DNA of 64,000 nucleotides, taken from NCBI RefSeq assembly GCF_037782385.1, contig NZ_JBBEXD010000004.1, forward strand, positions 124,001 through 188,000, read 5' to 3'. The position numbers and the translations under genes were made by a program. Numbering within the stretch: the stretch's first letter is position 1; each line of letters begins with the position of its first letter. Origin of the DNA: Ascidiimonas meishanensis (GTDB lineage: Bacteria; Bacteroidota; Bacteroidia; Flavobacteriales; Flavobacteriaceae). The notes beneath the pieces were generated by a model that saw only the letters and a program-made list of their open reading frames with translations, made no database searches and was not told the DNA's origin. This document shows positions 1-7,661 of the stretch, piece by piece.

Positions 1-105
1 GAACAGATGAGGAATTTTCAAAGCATAACATGGCATTCGTATGCGTTTGTCTCCAATTTAGAGAATAATAAAAGAATACAAGAGCCCGTTGTGCATTTTA
101 AATAA
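1..105 (+). CDS. C-terminal fragment of an unidentified protein (runs in from the left edge)
   Basis: Frame 1 is open from the first base and ends at a TAA at 103-105, giving 34 residues with normal-looking codon use. No start codon need lie inside the window, so this may be the tail of a gene that begins to the left. I recognise no family in it. It could also be chance, since 34 open codons are not rare in AT-rich DNA. Bases 106-340 downstream show no gene that I can support. Confidence 0.3.
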   Translation, partial: EQMRNFQSITWHSYAFVSNLENNKRIQEPVVHFK

Positions 106-340
106 TATTAGTTTTATAACTCTATAGAAAAGTAAAAAAAATTGTTTTTAGTAGATAAGAAAATTTAAATACATGCTACTAAGAATAGCAGTATATGCAT
201 AACTTTTTAAGATTGTTTAGACAACTATTTTTGAAGTTAGGATTCCCTACTATTGGTTAAAAAATTCTCGTTAGAAGAGACACAAGCTGTGAGTGTCTTA
301 AAATGTTCACGGATAAATCAATTTTTAAATTTTTATTATC

Positions 341-562
341 ATGCTAAAAAATCTTTTAAAATCAAATGGAGTTCAAGAATTAAATAGAAACGAACAAAAG
401 AAAGTTTCTGGTGGTCGCATAGGTGTCCCTTGTGGAATTGATGAAAGTACATGCCAAGCTAATTGTTCAGGTGATTGTGTTGAGTTTGCTTGTGGTTCCG
501 GCACTGGTGGTCCTTTTATTGGAGCAACAAGTTTTGTTTGTGTAAATATTGGAGTACAATAG
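341..562 (+). CDS. Double-glycine leader peptide, bacteriocin-like precursor (73 aa)
   Basis: The first 25 residues form a classic bacteriocin-type leader: a hydrophobic and basic start, then LNRNEQKKVSGG, with cleavage expected after GG at residues 24-25. The mature part of about 48 residues is rich in Gly and carries six cysteines (PCG, TCQ, NCSGDC, ACG, VCV), so disulfides or other modification are possible. Leaders of this type are substrates of ABC exporters with a C39 peptidase, and one is encoded at 7662-9866. It stands alone, with a hairpin just downstream. No modification enzyme is visible in the window. The family assignment rests on the leader; the activity of the product is unknown. 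Confidence 0.75.
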   Translation: MLKNLLKSNGVQELNRNEQKKVSGGRIGVPCGIDESTCQANCSGDCVEFACGSGTGGPFIGATSFVCVNIGVQ

Positions 563-570
563 GGATTATA

Positions 571-605
571 AAGAAGAGGCTGTCTAAATAGGCAGCTTCT
601 TTTTG
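571..605. terminator. Hairpin with T-tract after the peptide gene, possibly also the left end of the IS remnant
   Basis: An imperfect stem (gaagaggctg with cagcttctt) is followed by TTTTT, so it can act as a terminator for the peptide gene. The string gaggctgtctaaat is also like the terminal inverted repeats of many insertion sequences, and the transposase remnant starts 35 bases later, so it may be the surviving left end. No matching right end was found near 1530. Confidence 0.4.
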
Positions 606-638
606 TTGAATTCGATCAAAAGGAACATAACTTTAACT

Positions 639-1525
639 ATGAGCCGAAAAGTAATCTATAAGAAAAATGATCAAGACTAGTTGAGTCTTCTCCCACCCAG
701 TTATGACGATATGGTTCCCAGGAACCATCCTGTGCGTATTGTGAATTCAATTTTAGAGCGAGTAGATTTAGTTAATTGGAAAAAACTTGTAAAGAAGGCG
801 GAACTTCTAGTTACCGTCCCAAATTGCTTCTCAAGATTTTAATTTATGTATACTGCGTAATTTGTATTCTTCTCGTAAGATAACGTAAGCTTTAGAGGAT
901 ACCCTTTATTTTATGTGGTTTGCAGCAGGCTCACAGTCAGATCACAACACAATCCGTAACTTTCGTTTCAGAAAATTGAAAGGACATTTTAAGAAAATCT
1001 TCAATCAAGTAGTCGCGCTGTTGGCTGACCAAGGCTTTTTAAGTTTAAAGGATATTTATTTAGATGGCACCAAGATAGAAGCCAATGGGAACCGCTACCC
1101 CTGTTGTTTGGGCAAAGGGCATAAGCACCTTTCCTAAGCGTATCGAGAAACAAAGAACTCTGGAGTTATGTAGAGAAAGTATACCAAGATCAAGAACAGC
1201 GCCTTAATATCGCAGACTTTGAAGCGATAGACCCTGAGAAGATATCCCAGACTATGTACCAGATCAACCAAGCTTTAAAAGGTAGGTCGATAAATAAAAA
1301 GATAAAATAAAAATTATGCTATACAAAAAAGAACTAGCCCAAGAACTTAGAGAAGTACAAGGAGCAAGGCCAGCAAATGGGTGAAAGGAATAGCATCAGT
1401 AAGACCAATCCTGATGCTATATTATGCGCATGAAAGGATACCACATTCAAAACTGTCAACTGAAATCAGGGTATAACCTACAGAAGACTACCAATAAACA
1501 GTTCATTGTCAATTATACCTTGGCA
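639..1525 (+). pseudogene. Broken IS1182-type transposase
   Basis: Three reading frames together give pieces of an IS1182-family transposase. From the ATG at 639 come LLPPSYDDMVP and HPVRIVNSILERVDL (the DUF772 N-terminal domain), with a stop at codon 14. Another frame at about 850 gives LRNLYSSRKI and MWFAAGSQSDHNTIRNFR. Then comes LYLDGTKIEANGNRY-like sequence at about 1060-1100, the region around the first catalytic acidic residue. Pieces at about 1340-1500 resemble the later part (GYNLQKTTNKQF). Frameshifts, stops and deletions make it inactive. It lies among decayed peptide genes and probably caused some of the damage. Confidence 0.75.
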
Positions 1526-1560
1526 TAAGCCACAGCCACCGCGGACACCTCCACACACCC

Positions 1561-1653
1561 ATAAATCATGTATATCAAATTATTTTAGTAAAAACTAAAG
1601 TTAAAGGCGGAACAGGATTCACAAGAGAAGGATCTTGGTGTATTTGTTTATAA
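1561..1653 (+). pseudogene. Remnant of a double-glycine peptide gene
   Basis: An open frame without a start codon reads ..ILVKTKVKGG and then TGFTREGSWCICL before a TAA at 1651-1653. The KVKGG junction followed by a short tail with two cysteines looks like the end of a leader peptide plus core. The 5' part is missing, apparently replaced by the IS remnant that ends just upstream. A terminator-like hairpin follows at 1667. I judge it a decayed member of the precursor set. Confidence 0.45.
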
Positions 1654-1666
1654 CGAACAAAAAGCC

Positions 1667-1711
1667 AATCCTAAAGCTGACTTTAATTAGTCTGTTTTAG
1701 GATTTTTTTCT
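1667..1711 (+). terminator. Terminator of the 1561 peptide remnant
   Basis: AATCCTAAA at 1667-1675 pairs with TTTTAGGATT, which runs into seven T residues. The loop holds agctgactttaattagtc, which recurs in the terminator at 2846, so the two sites are probably copies from a duplicated peptide cassette. Confidence 0.6.
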
Positions 1712-1775
1712 TCATCTATCTCATAAACCATGTACCGAATGCGTAATAATAAAAGTATTTTACGAAATTTTTTAT

Positions 1776-1985
1776 ATGAAAAAAATAAAACTAAAGCCAC
1801 TTTTATTTAGAAAAACCAAAATTACCAACCTAACGACTTTAGATTTTGTTAAAGGAGGTTTAAATACATTGATAGTTAATTGTTCGCCTGCTACTGAATA
1901 TTGTTATTATCTAACACAAGTAATTATTACTGGTGTCGCCCAAGGCCCTTGCTATACTGGAAATTATGAGTCTGCGTGTCCATAA
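1776..1985 (+). CDS. Ribosomally made peptide precursor with GG leader (69 aa)
   Basis: The N-terminus is strongly basic (MKKIKLKPLLFRKTKITNL) and the leader ends LDFVKGG at residues 22-28, the pattern of the Bacteroidota natural-product precursors often annotated as class I lanthipeptide-like. The core of about 41 residues has four cysteines (NCS, YCYY, PCYT, ACP) and several Thr and Ser residues. No lanthionine synthetase or other modifying enzyme lies in the window, so modification cannot be asserted. The C39 exporter at 7662-9866 is the likely processing route. It differs in leader type from the gene at 341, so the locus seems to export more than one class of peptide. Confidence 0.65.
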   Translation: MKKIKLKPLLFRKTKITNLTTLDFVKGGLNTLIVNCSPATEYCYYLTQVIITGVAQGPCYTGNYESACP

Positions 1986-2054
1986 ATATATAAGTAAAAT
2001 ATTACTTATTATTAAATCTTACTAAAATAAAAAAAAAGAAGGTTACAATACTAA

Positions 2055-2219
2055 AATTTAGACAAAACTAAAATTGTATCACTAAAAATTGAGCAAACTG
2101 TTAAAGGTGGAAGTTATGTTAATACCTGCGCTTTTAACGTCTTTCTTTCATAAGTAGCTAACCCCTATGATTGGAGGTACTGCCCAAGTGAAGGTTATAC
2201 GCTTTGTGGTGGTTGTTAA
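2055..2219 (+). pseudogene. Decayed GG-leader peptide precursor
   Basis: The frame from about 2055 reads LDKTKIVSLKIEQTVKGGSY, then a short stretch with a cysteine, an in-frame stop at about 2151-2153, and afterwards a tail ending YTLCGGC before TAA at 2217-2219. The leader matches the LxKxKI.L..E...KGG pattern of its neighbours. The natural start seems lost through a frameshift in the A-rich stretch at about 2027-2055. With both a stop and a lost start it is almost certainly not functional. Confidence 0.55.
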
Positions 2220-2243
2220 AATAAGTCAACCTCTTAAATCACC

Positions 2244-2524
2244 AAAAAAACAAAGATTAATCCAGATACAATTAAAAAAATATTTTATCAAAATTATCTG
2301 TCACCAGAATTAATGGAGGAAAATAGATCTTAACTAAATAACCTTGTATTATTAAAAGAACTCCTGATGGATGTATTATTGTGACGCCTGTAACACCAAT
2401 GGAGGTGCTGGTGAGCGGTGGTGGAAGACATTTAAGACCAACCCAGCAAACACTAGAACTTTTTTATTTCGCCTCAATTAGCGCTATTGCTTCTAACTGC
2501 TATTGGGTTGATTCTTGTGCTTAA
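2244..2524 (+). pseudogene. Decayed GG-leader peptide precursor(s)
   Basis: Pieces in two frames recall a precursor. KTKINPDTIKK at about 2249-2281 continues, after a shift, as LSVTRINGGK at about 2291-2323, followed by stops. In the same frame a cysteine-bearing stretch runs on to a tail ending SNCYWVDSCA at 2524. An ATG at 2399 could start a 41-residue product with VSGGGR near its start, but its leader is too short to be normal. I read this as one or two fused dead precursors; rescue of the 2399 frame as a small gene cannot be excluded. Confidence 0.45.
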
Positions 2525-2677
2525 ACATCGTGAATATTTAATCTTTCATAAAATGGAATTCAATATTGGAATACAAAATAGTTAATTCCCACTTTAAAAA
2601 ATGGACGAGGAAAAAGTTTCAAATTATTAAATTCGGAAAATTTTACTTAGTTTAGTGCTATATCAAAACTAAACATT

Positions 2678-2803
2678 ATGAATAATTCCATTTTAAAGAA
2701 AAAATCACAACTAAGCAAAAAAGTTATTTCTAGATCAATGTCAGAAAGCCTAAGAGGAGGCAGACCATTGTGGGTTCTTAAAATTAAGAAATCAAAATAT
2801 TAA
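2678..2803 (+). CDS. Small GG-leader peptide (41 aa)
   Basis: An intact ATG frame has a leader KKKSQLSKKVISRSMSESL followed by RGG at residues 26-28, the double-glycine position. Only about 13 residues follow (RPLWVLKIKKSKY), a short, basic, cysteine-free core. The leader resembles the LSKK.I..L....GG type of Bacteroidota precursors. It lies 43 bases before a terminator hairpin. The core is unusually short, so it may be a truncated precursor or a signalling peptide. Assignment rests on leader pattern and context. Confidence 0.5.
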   Translation: MNNSILKKKSQLSKKVISRSMSESLRGGRPLWVLKIKKSKY

Positions 2804-2845
2804 CTATTTGCAGGTAACGTTATAACAAACGAAATCCTATTCCAG

Positions 2846-2872
2846 AGCTGACTTTAATTAGTCAGCTTTTTT
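2846..2872 (+). terminator. Terminator of the 2678 peptide gene
   Basis: AGCTGACT and AGTCAGCT form a perfect 8-bp stem around TTAATT, followed by a run of T. The core agctgactttaattagtc repeats the loop sequence of the terminator at 1667. Between here and the gene at 3106 I see only the shared upstream box at 3021. Confidence 0.7.
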
Positions 2873-3020
2873 AATTAATTACAGTCACATCCTGAAAATG
2901 AGGAAGGTATTCTTCTGCCATGTCCAAAATTTCTATTAACTATATAAGATACGCGGTACAAAAGAAAACTATTGAATGTAACCTCGTTTATTACTATATT
3001 TATTATTTAAATATTTTTTA

Positions 3021-3037
3021 TTTAAAATAGATTCAAA
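3021..3037 (+). promoter_or_regulatory. Shared upstream box, copy 1
   Basis: TTTAAAATAGATTCAAA starts 85 bases before the repeat-protein gene. The same 17 bases occur before the 4458 gene, and with two differences before the 43002 gene. Its function is inferred only from position and repetition. Confidence 0.3.
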
Positions 3038-3105
3038 TATCAAAACAGACTCCTATCAAATAAGTGTTTTGGGGTTTTTATATGTTTTATTAAAATAAAG
3101 CACTT

Positions 3106-4146
3106 ATGGAAAACACAAATTTTAATGAGGTACAAAGAAGAGGTATTGAGCAGTTTGGCCTCACTAGAACTCAGGTACAGACACGTAACTTTGGAAGACA
3201 TACCCTTGAAGCAATTGATCACTTACAATATAGCAATCCTAGTTTAAAGGGTCAAGAAGCTTTTACTCTGGTAGGAGGTTTAAATCGTAATCAAACAGAC
3301 GGCTTAGTAAACTACGGCTTAACCAGAGAAAAGGTACAAAGACCTTATTATACTGAAAATATGCTTAATTTACTTGACAGTTTAATGCAATCTGACCGAA
3401 GTAGATTTTCAAACCCAAGTTTAACTTTTGATGGACCTATTTTCACGAGTATTCGGCTTCTTAATCAATCCAATCCAGAAATAGGAAATCAATCCTTATT
3501 TGATATAGTAACGAATCAATTACTTGAACATCAGTCTCGTGGACTTAATCTTGGCTTATTGCCAGAGCAACTTGGCTTTAGTATTCAAGAGAATCAATTG
3601 ATTCAAATAGATGATGACAATATGGCTTCAGGAAGAGCAGTTGATGTGATTGTCTCTTTAATGCGAACAGAGCAAATGAATGCACAACAAGCTTTTAACG
3701 TAGTACAATCTTTAAGTATTGATCAAACCTCAGGAATAACAGATTTTGGCCTAAGCTTAGACCAAGTACAACACCCTTCATTTGATAGGAATGAAATTAT
3801 CCAAGAAATAGCTAATGCAATTGATAATGATGAAGAACTTGGTGAGCTAGAAATGCCTTTAAATGAAGTACAACAACAATTTGCAAGACAACTCATGGAT
3901 GAGAAAATAGCATCTGCTCAACAACAGCAGGAGTTATCTGAGCAAGAAGTAGCTTATCCTTCGGTTGCTGCTATGCCTAGCTCCAGTGAAAACAACAGCT
4001 CGTCTGATGAGGAAAGAGACTTAAGTGCCCTTACTACCGCCATGCAGATCAAAGAGGGAATAAGCAAACAATCTTCTTCTAAAAACGAAGTTAAGGCAGA
4101 CAAAAATAGTAGCAAAAAAAAGGGACCCAGACCATCAGGAAATTAA
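3106..4146 (+). CDS. Helical tandem-repeat protein, short paralogue (346 aa)
   Basis: The protein has no signal peptide, membrane segment or GG leader. It is built from units of about 53 residues with the pattern GLNxxQ..GL..YGLTRxQV..xNFGxHTLxAIxxL....P....QEAF..V; about four units are visible, the middle ones divergent. The last 80 residues are unlike the repeats: an acidic, Ser-rich stretch (SSSENNSSSDEERD) and a basic end (SSKKKGPRPSGN). It shares its N-terminal unit, its C-terminal half and its 3' flank with the gene at 4458, of which it looks like a version with fewer repeats. The repeat pattern suggests an alpha-solenoid. I do not recognise a named family with certainty and assign no function. 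Confidence 0.75.
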   Translation: MENTNFNEVQRRGIEQFGLTRTQVQTRNFGRHTLEAIDHLQYSNPSLKGQEAFTLVGGLNRNQTDGLVNYGLTREKVQRPYYTENMLNLLDSLMQSDRSRFSNPSLTFDGPIFTSIRLLNQSNPEIGNQSLFDIVTNQLLEHQSRGLNLGLLPEQLGFSIQENQLIQIDDDNMASGRAVDVIVSLMRTEQMNAQQAFNVVQSLSIDQTSGITDFGLSLDQVQHPSFDRNEIIQEIANAIDNDEELGELEMPLNEVQQQFARQLMDEKIASAQQQQELSEQEVAYPSVAAMPSSSENNSSSDEERDLSALTTAMQIKEGISKQSSSKNEVKADKNSSKKKGPRPSGN

Positions 4147-4370
4147 TAGGAAAAAGTACTAAAATTACCCCTTCCCAAACGCAATAGAGTATTAATGAGT
4201 ATTTTCCGTGTATTTACAGAGCATTAAAAAGTCAAGACTGGCTTTTCTATGACGATTTTTTTATCATTCCGCCCTATCAAAAATTTCTCTTAACTGGTAG
4301 AATATTCGTTGTAGCACGGTTAACTCCTCCACAACTATTTCTGCGGTTCCTTACATTTCTTGTTTAAAAT
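3954..4370 (+). repeat. 3' half of a tandem duplication (copy at 6008-6424)
   Basis: The gene ends, the stop codons and the following 220 bases are almost identical at an offset of 2054 bases. The similarity ends abruptly at about 4370/6424 at a TTAAAAT string that also opens the upstream box. Together with the similar 5' flanks this shows that the unit from about 3021 to 4370 and the unit from about 4363 to 6426 are tandem copies. Confidence 0.85.
4264..4370 (-). pseudogene. Orphan copy of the 3' end of the HlyD gene
   Basis: Bases 4264-4370 repeat the last 107 bases of the HlyD-type gene (6318-6424), reverse strand, with about four differences. Only the final 34 or so codons are present, with no start. 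It is a by-product of the tandem duplication and shows that the ancestral single repeat gene lay directly next to the HlyD gene. Confidence 0.85.
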
Positions 4371-4379
4371 AGATTCAAA
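4363..4379 (+). promoter_or_regulatory. Shared upstream box, copy 2
   Basis: TTTAAAATAGATTCAAA, identical to the copy at 3021, lies 95 bases before the start of the 4458 gene, at the duplication junction. The following 70 bases are also similar between the two copies. Confidence 0.3.
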
Positions 4380-4457
4380 TATTAAACAGGTTTTTTTCAA
4401 ATAAGGGTCTTAGGGGATTTTATATATTCTTCATACTTGTATTAAATAAAGAATATT

Positions 4458-6200
4458 ATGCAAGACATAAATCTAAATGAAATACAAAGAAGAGGTATTG
4501 AACAGTTTGAACTCACTTTACCACAAGTACAGACACCTAACTTTGGAGTACACACGCTCAATGCTATTGGCATCCTTAGACAAAATAACCCAGAACAATA
4601 TTCAAACAATCAAGCAGCTTTTAATGAAGTTCAAGGCTTGAATAGAATTCAAACAGAAGGATTAATAGAATACGACCTCACCCGCCAACAAGTAGAAACA
4701 GCTAACTTTGGAGCACATACACTAGAAGCTATTGATACTTTACAAAATAGAAATGAGGATCTTAGCATACAAGAGGCTTTTAATCAAGTACAAAACTTGA
4801 ATAGAATTCAAATAGATGGGTTATTGCATTATGGACTGAACAGATGGCAGGTAGAAACCCCTAATTTTGGAAGACATTCCCTTAACACTCTTGATCGTTT
4901 AAGACAGGCAAATCCTGCCTTATTCATATCTAATGAAAGAACCTTTGATACTATAGCGGGTTTAAATGAACCTCAAATAGATGGTATATTTTATTATAAT
5001 CTAAGCCGGCAACAGGTAGAAACCCCGAACTTTGGAAGGGATACACTAGATACTATTGATGGTTTAATGCAAACTAATCGAGCTAGGTTTCCAAATCCTC
5101 AAGTAGCTTTTAATGAGGTGAATGGTTTGAATGCTATCCAAATTGAAGGAATTACAGATTACGGTCTCACACGTACACAGGTAACAACTCCTAATTTTGG
5201 TGAACATACACTCAATGCAATGAACCATTTGATCCCAAACCGAGAAAATGCTCCTCAAAACATAGCTCCTCAAGATGCTCTCAATGCAATACGTGGTTTA
5301 AATAACATTCAAATGATAGGAGGACTTCCCAATTTTGAACAAGTTGATTTGCAAATGGGAGATATCCCAATAGCGAGACTACAGCGGGCAGCCTTTAATG
5401 TAGTGCGTGGTTTAAATGCCATTCAAACAGAAGGTCTTGTTAACTTTAGACTTAATGCACGCCAAGTACTCGACACCAGACTTAATGAAGCTACTCTCAC
5501 AAATATTCAGCTTCTTAAACAGCACTATCCAGAGATAAAAAACCGAGACTTATGTGATATCGTAATGAACGAATTACTAGAACATCAAGTACGTGGTCTC
5601 ATTCTTGGTATATTACCAGAGCAACTTGGCTTTAGTCTCCAAGAGAATCAGTTGATTCATATAGATAGTGATAACATCGCTTCAGGAAGATCAGTTGATG
5701 TAATTGCTACTCTAATGCAAACGGAGCAAATGCCTGTACAACAAGCTTTTCAGCTAGTACAATCTTTGAGTAATGATCAAACTTCAGGAATAACAGATAT
5801 TGGTCTGCGTTTAGACCAAGTACAAAACCCTTTATTTGATAGGAATGAAATTATTGAAGAAATAGCTAATGCAATTGATAATAATGAAGAACTTGGTGAG
5901 CTAGAAATGCCTTTAAATAAAGTACAACAACAATATGCAAGAGAACTCATGGATAAGAAAATAGCCTCTGCACTACAACAAGAAGAGTTGGCTAACCAAA
6001 AAGTTGCTTATCCTGCGGTAGCTGCTATGCCTAGCTCCAGTGAAAACAACAGTTCGTCTGATGAGGAAAGAGACTTAAGTGCCCTTACTACCGCCATGCA
6101 GATCAAAGAGGGAGTAAGCAAACAATCTTCTTCTAAAAAAGAAGTTAAGGCAGACAAAAATAGTAGCAAAAAAAAGGGACCCAGACCATCAGGAAATTAA
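4458..6200 (+). CDS. Helical tandem-repeat protein, long paralogue (580 aa)
   Basis: About nine units of 50-57 residues fill residues 1-450. The consensus is GLNxIQxxGLxxYGLTRxQVxTPNFGxHTLxAIxxLxxxNP....xxAFNxV, the sixth unit being short and the last two divergent. Regular spacing of small hydrophobics suggests pairs of helices stacked as a solenoid. The segment LTRxQV......G.HTLEAI..L loosely recalls TAL-effector repeats (LTPxQV......G...ALE.V..L), but the unit is longer and no base-specifying residue pair is evident. The tail has an acidic Ser-rich block and a KKKGPRP basic end identical in style to the 3106 product. No secretion signal is seen. It converges on the exporter genes. The function is unknown; binding of protein or nucleic acid is only a guess. 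Confidence 0.75.
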   Translation: MQDINLNEIQRRGIEQFELTLPQVQTPNFGVHTLNAIGILRQNNPEQYSNNQAAFNEVQGLNRIQTEGLIEYDLTRQQVETANFGAHTLEAIDTLQNRNEDLSIQEAFNQVQNLNRIQIDGLLHYGLNRWQVETPNFGRHSLNTLDRLRQANPALFISNERTFDTIAGLNEPQIDGIFYYNLSRQQVETPNFGRDTLDTIDGLMQTNRARFPNPQVAFNEVNGLNAIQIEGITDYGLTRTQVTTPNFGEHTLNAMNHLIPNRENAPQNIAPQDALNAIRGLNNIQMIGGLPNFEQVDLQMGDIPIARLQRAAFNVVRGLNAIQTEGLVNFRLNARQVLDTRLNEATLTNIQLLKQHYPEIKNRDLCDIVMNELLEHQVRGLILGILPEQLGFSLQENQLIHIDSDNIASGRSVDVIATLMQTEQMPVQQAFQLVQSLSNDQTSGITDIGLRLDQVQNPLFDRNEIIEEIANAIDNNEELGELEMPLNKVQQQYARELMDKKIASALQQEELANQKVAYPAVAAMPSSSENNSSSDEERDLSALTTAMQIKEGVSKQSSSKKEVKADKNSSKKKGPRPSGN

Positions 6201-6317
6201 TAGGAAAAAGTACTAAAATTACCCCTTCCCAAACGCAATAGAGTATTAATGAGTATTTTCCGTGTATTTACAGAGCATTAAAAAGTCAAGACTGGCTTTT
6301 CTATGACGATTTTTTTA

Positions 6318-7661
6318 TCATTCCGCCCTATCAAAAATTTCTCTTAACTGGTAGAATATTCGTTGTAGCACGGTTAACTCCTCTACAACTATTTCTGCGG
6401 TTCCTTGCATTTCCTGCTTAAAATCTATCTCTTTATTATAAGAAGTGGTTAATCCTCCGATATCTACATAAATAGAATAATAAGGCTCCTGTTGTACTTG
6501 TTGCTTTGGCACATCCGATATATTCGTAATTGTACCTACTAAACTTCCCCACTCTTGGTTGGGATAATTATCTAATTTGATAATTACCTTTTGGCCTAGC
6601 TTTACCTTTCCTGAATTTTGAATTGGCATTGCTACTTTACCTATGAGTTTTTTGTAATCTTGAGGTACAATCGTAAAAAGTACTTCTCCTACATTCACAC
6701 TTTGGTATTTATTCCATACATCAAAAATGGTGATTTTTCCATCTATTGGACTCTTTAAAATGTATAACTGTTCCCAATTTCGCATTTCATTAATCAAGTT
6801 CTGATGGGCCTTTTCCAATTGCTGCCTGTAATTATTAGTAAACTCTTCTCCCTGAATATCGTTTTGGGTAAGCAAATTATTATTACTTGCAATTGAAATT
6901 TCAGTATTAGAGATACTTGTTTTCAAGTTCTCAAATCTTTGCCGGTCTGATAAGTAACTGCGGGAAGCAGTTTCAAATTCAGATTTAGATAAAACACCTC
7001 TATCATACAGCGTACGATTTCTTTCATAATCATTTTTTGAAAACTCCAACTCTTCACCAAATAAAGAAAGTTGTTCTTTCTGCTTGCTTAATAAATCTCG
7101 TTGTTCGCTAATTTGTCTTGCAATAACTACAGATTCCTTCTTATTAGGTTTTAATGAATTGAAAAGAATGTAATTTTGATATTCGGTAATAAAACTTCCA
7201 TAAGCCAGTTGTATAGGACCTAGCTTTAAAAAGGAAGGATATACTTGTCTTAAAGAATCAGTATTAATTATAGCTGGTTGAAACTCTTCAATTTTTGTCT
7301 TTAAATAATATACATCGTTAAAATCGGCTGTGTTTTCAATTTCGGCAAGCACTTCTTCTTCTTTTACGAGTTGATCTGCCTCTACAAAAATATTGGTAAG
7401 CCTGCCGCTAGTTTTTGCCTCCAGATAGACTGGTGGATTCTCGCTAGTAATTACAATACGTGCGGGAATAATATCATTATAACTAATGAGCGCTGCTCCC
7501 ACCAGTAATACAATTACAATAATAAATACAACCGTAATCCCCCATTGAATTACCCAATTTGGAGTTTTACCCAATATCTCTTTAACCTGATCTGATCTTT
7601 CATCAAGATCATCAAGCTTATTTCTTTTTTTTACTGCTTCTTCTGCTACTTCCTCTGCCAT
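6318..7661 (-). CDS. HlyD-family membrane-fusion (adaptor) protein of a peptide exporter (447 aa)
   Basis: A cytoplasmic N-terminus of about 37 residues is followed by one membrane segment (about residues 38-62, VVFIIVIVLLVGAAL), a split lipoyl-like region (about 70-110 and 300-340), a long coiled coil (about 150-290) and a C-terminal beta-barrel region. This is the layout of HlyD adaptors that span the periplasm between an ABC exporter and an outer-membrane channel. Its ATG directly follows the stop of the ABC gene (7662), so the two are one operon with the ABC gene first. No TolC-type gene lies in the window. The expected cargo is the double-glycine peptides at 341-2803. Its 3' end is duplicated at 4264. 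Confidence 0.9.
   Translation of the reverse strand: MAEEVAEEAVKKRNKLDDLDERSDQVKEILGKTPNWVIQWGITVVFIIVIVLLVGAALISYNDIIPARIVITSENPPVYLEAKTSGRLTNIFVEADQLVKEEEVLAEIENTADFNDVYYLKTKIEEFQPAIINTDSLRQVYPSFLKLGPIQLAYGSFITEYQNYILFNSLKPNKKESVVIARQISEQRDLLSKQKEQLSLFGEELEFSKNDYERNRTLYDRGVLSKSEFETASRSYLSDRQRFENLKTSISNTEISIASNNNLLTQNDIQGEEFTNNYRQQLEKAHQNLINEMRNWEQLYILKSPIDGKITIFDVWNKYQSVNVGEVLFTIVPQDYKKLIGKVAMPIQNSGKVKLGQKVIIKLDNYPNQEWGSLVGTITNISDVPKQQVQQEPYYSIYVDIGGLTTSYNKEIDFKQEMQGTAEIVVEELTVLQRIFYQLREIFDRAE

Noticed and set aside
2399..2524. Small ORF with VSGGGR near its start and a CYWVDSCA tail
   Set aside because: The leader is only about ten residues, too short for processing, and the same frame upstream is littered with stops. 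It was kept as part of a decayed precursor.
4458..6200. Solenoid protein as a proven TAL effector
   Set aside because: Only the spacing of LTxxQV and the later G..L..I..L resembles TAL repeats. The unit length differs and no variable base-reading pair is evident, so this is kept as a hypothesis only.
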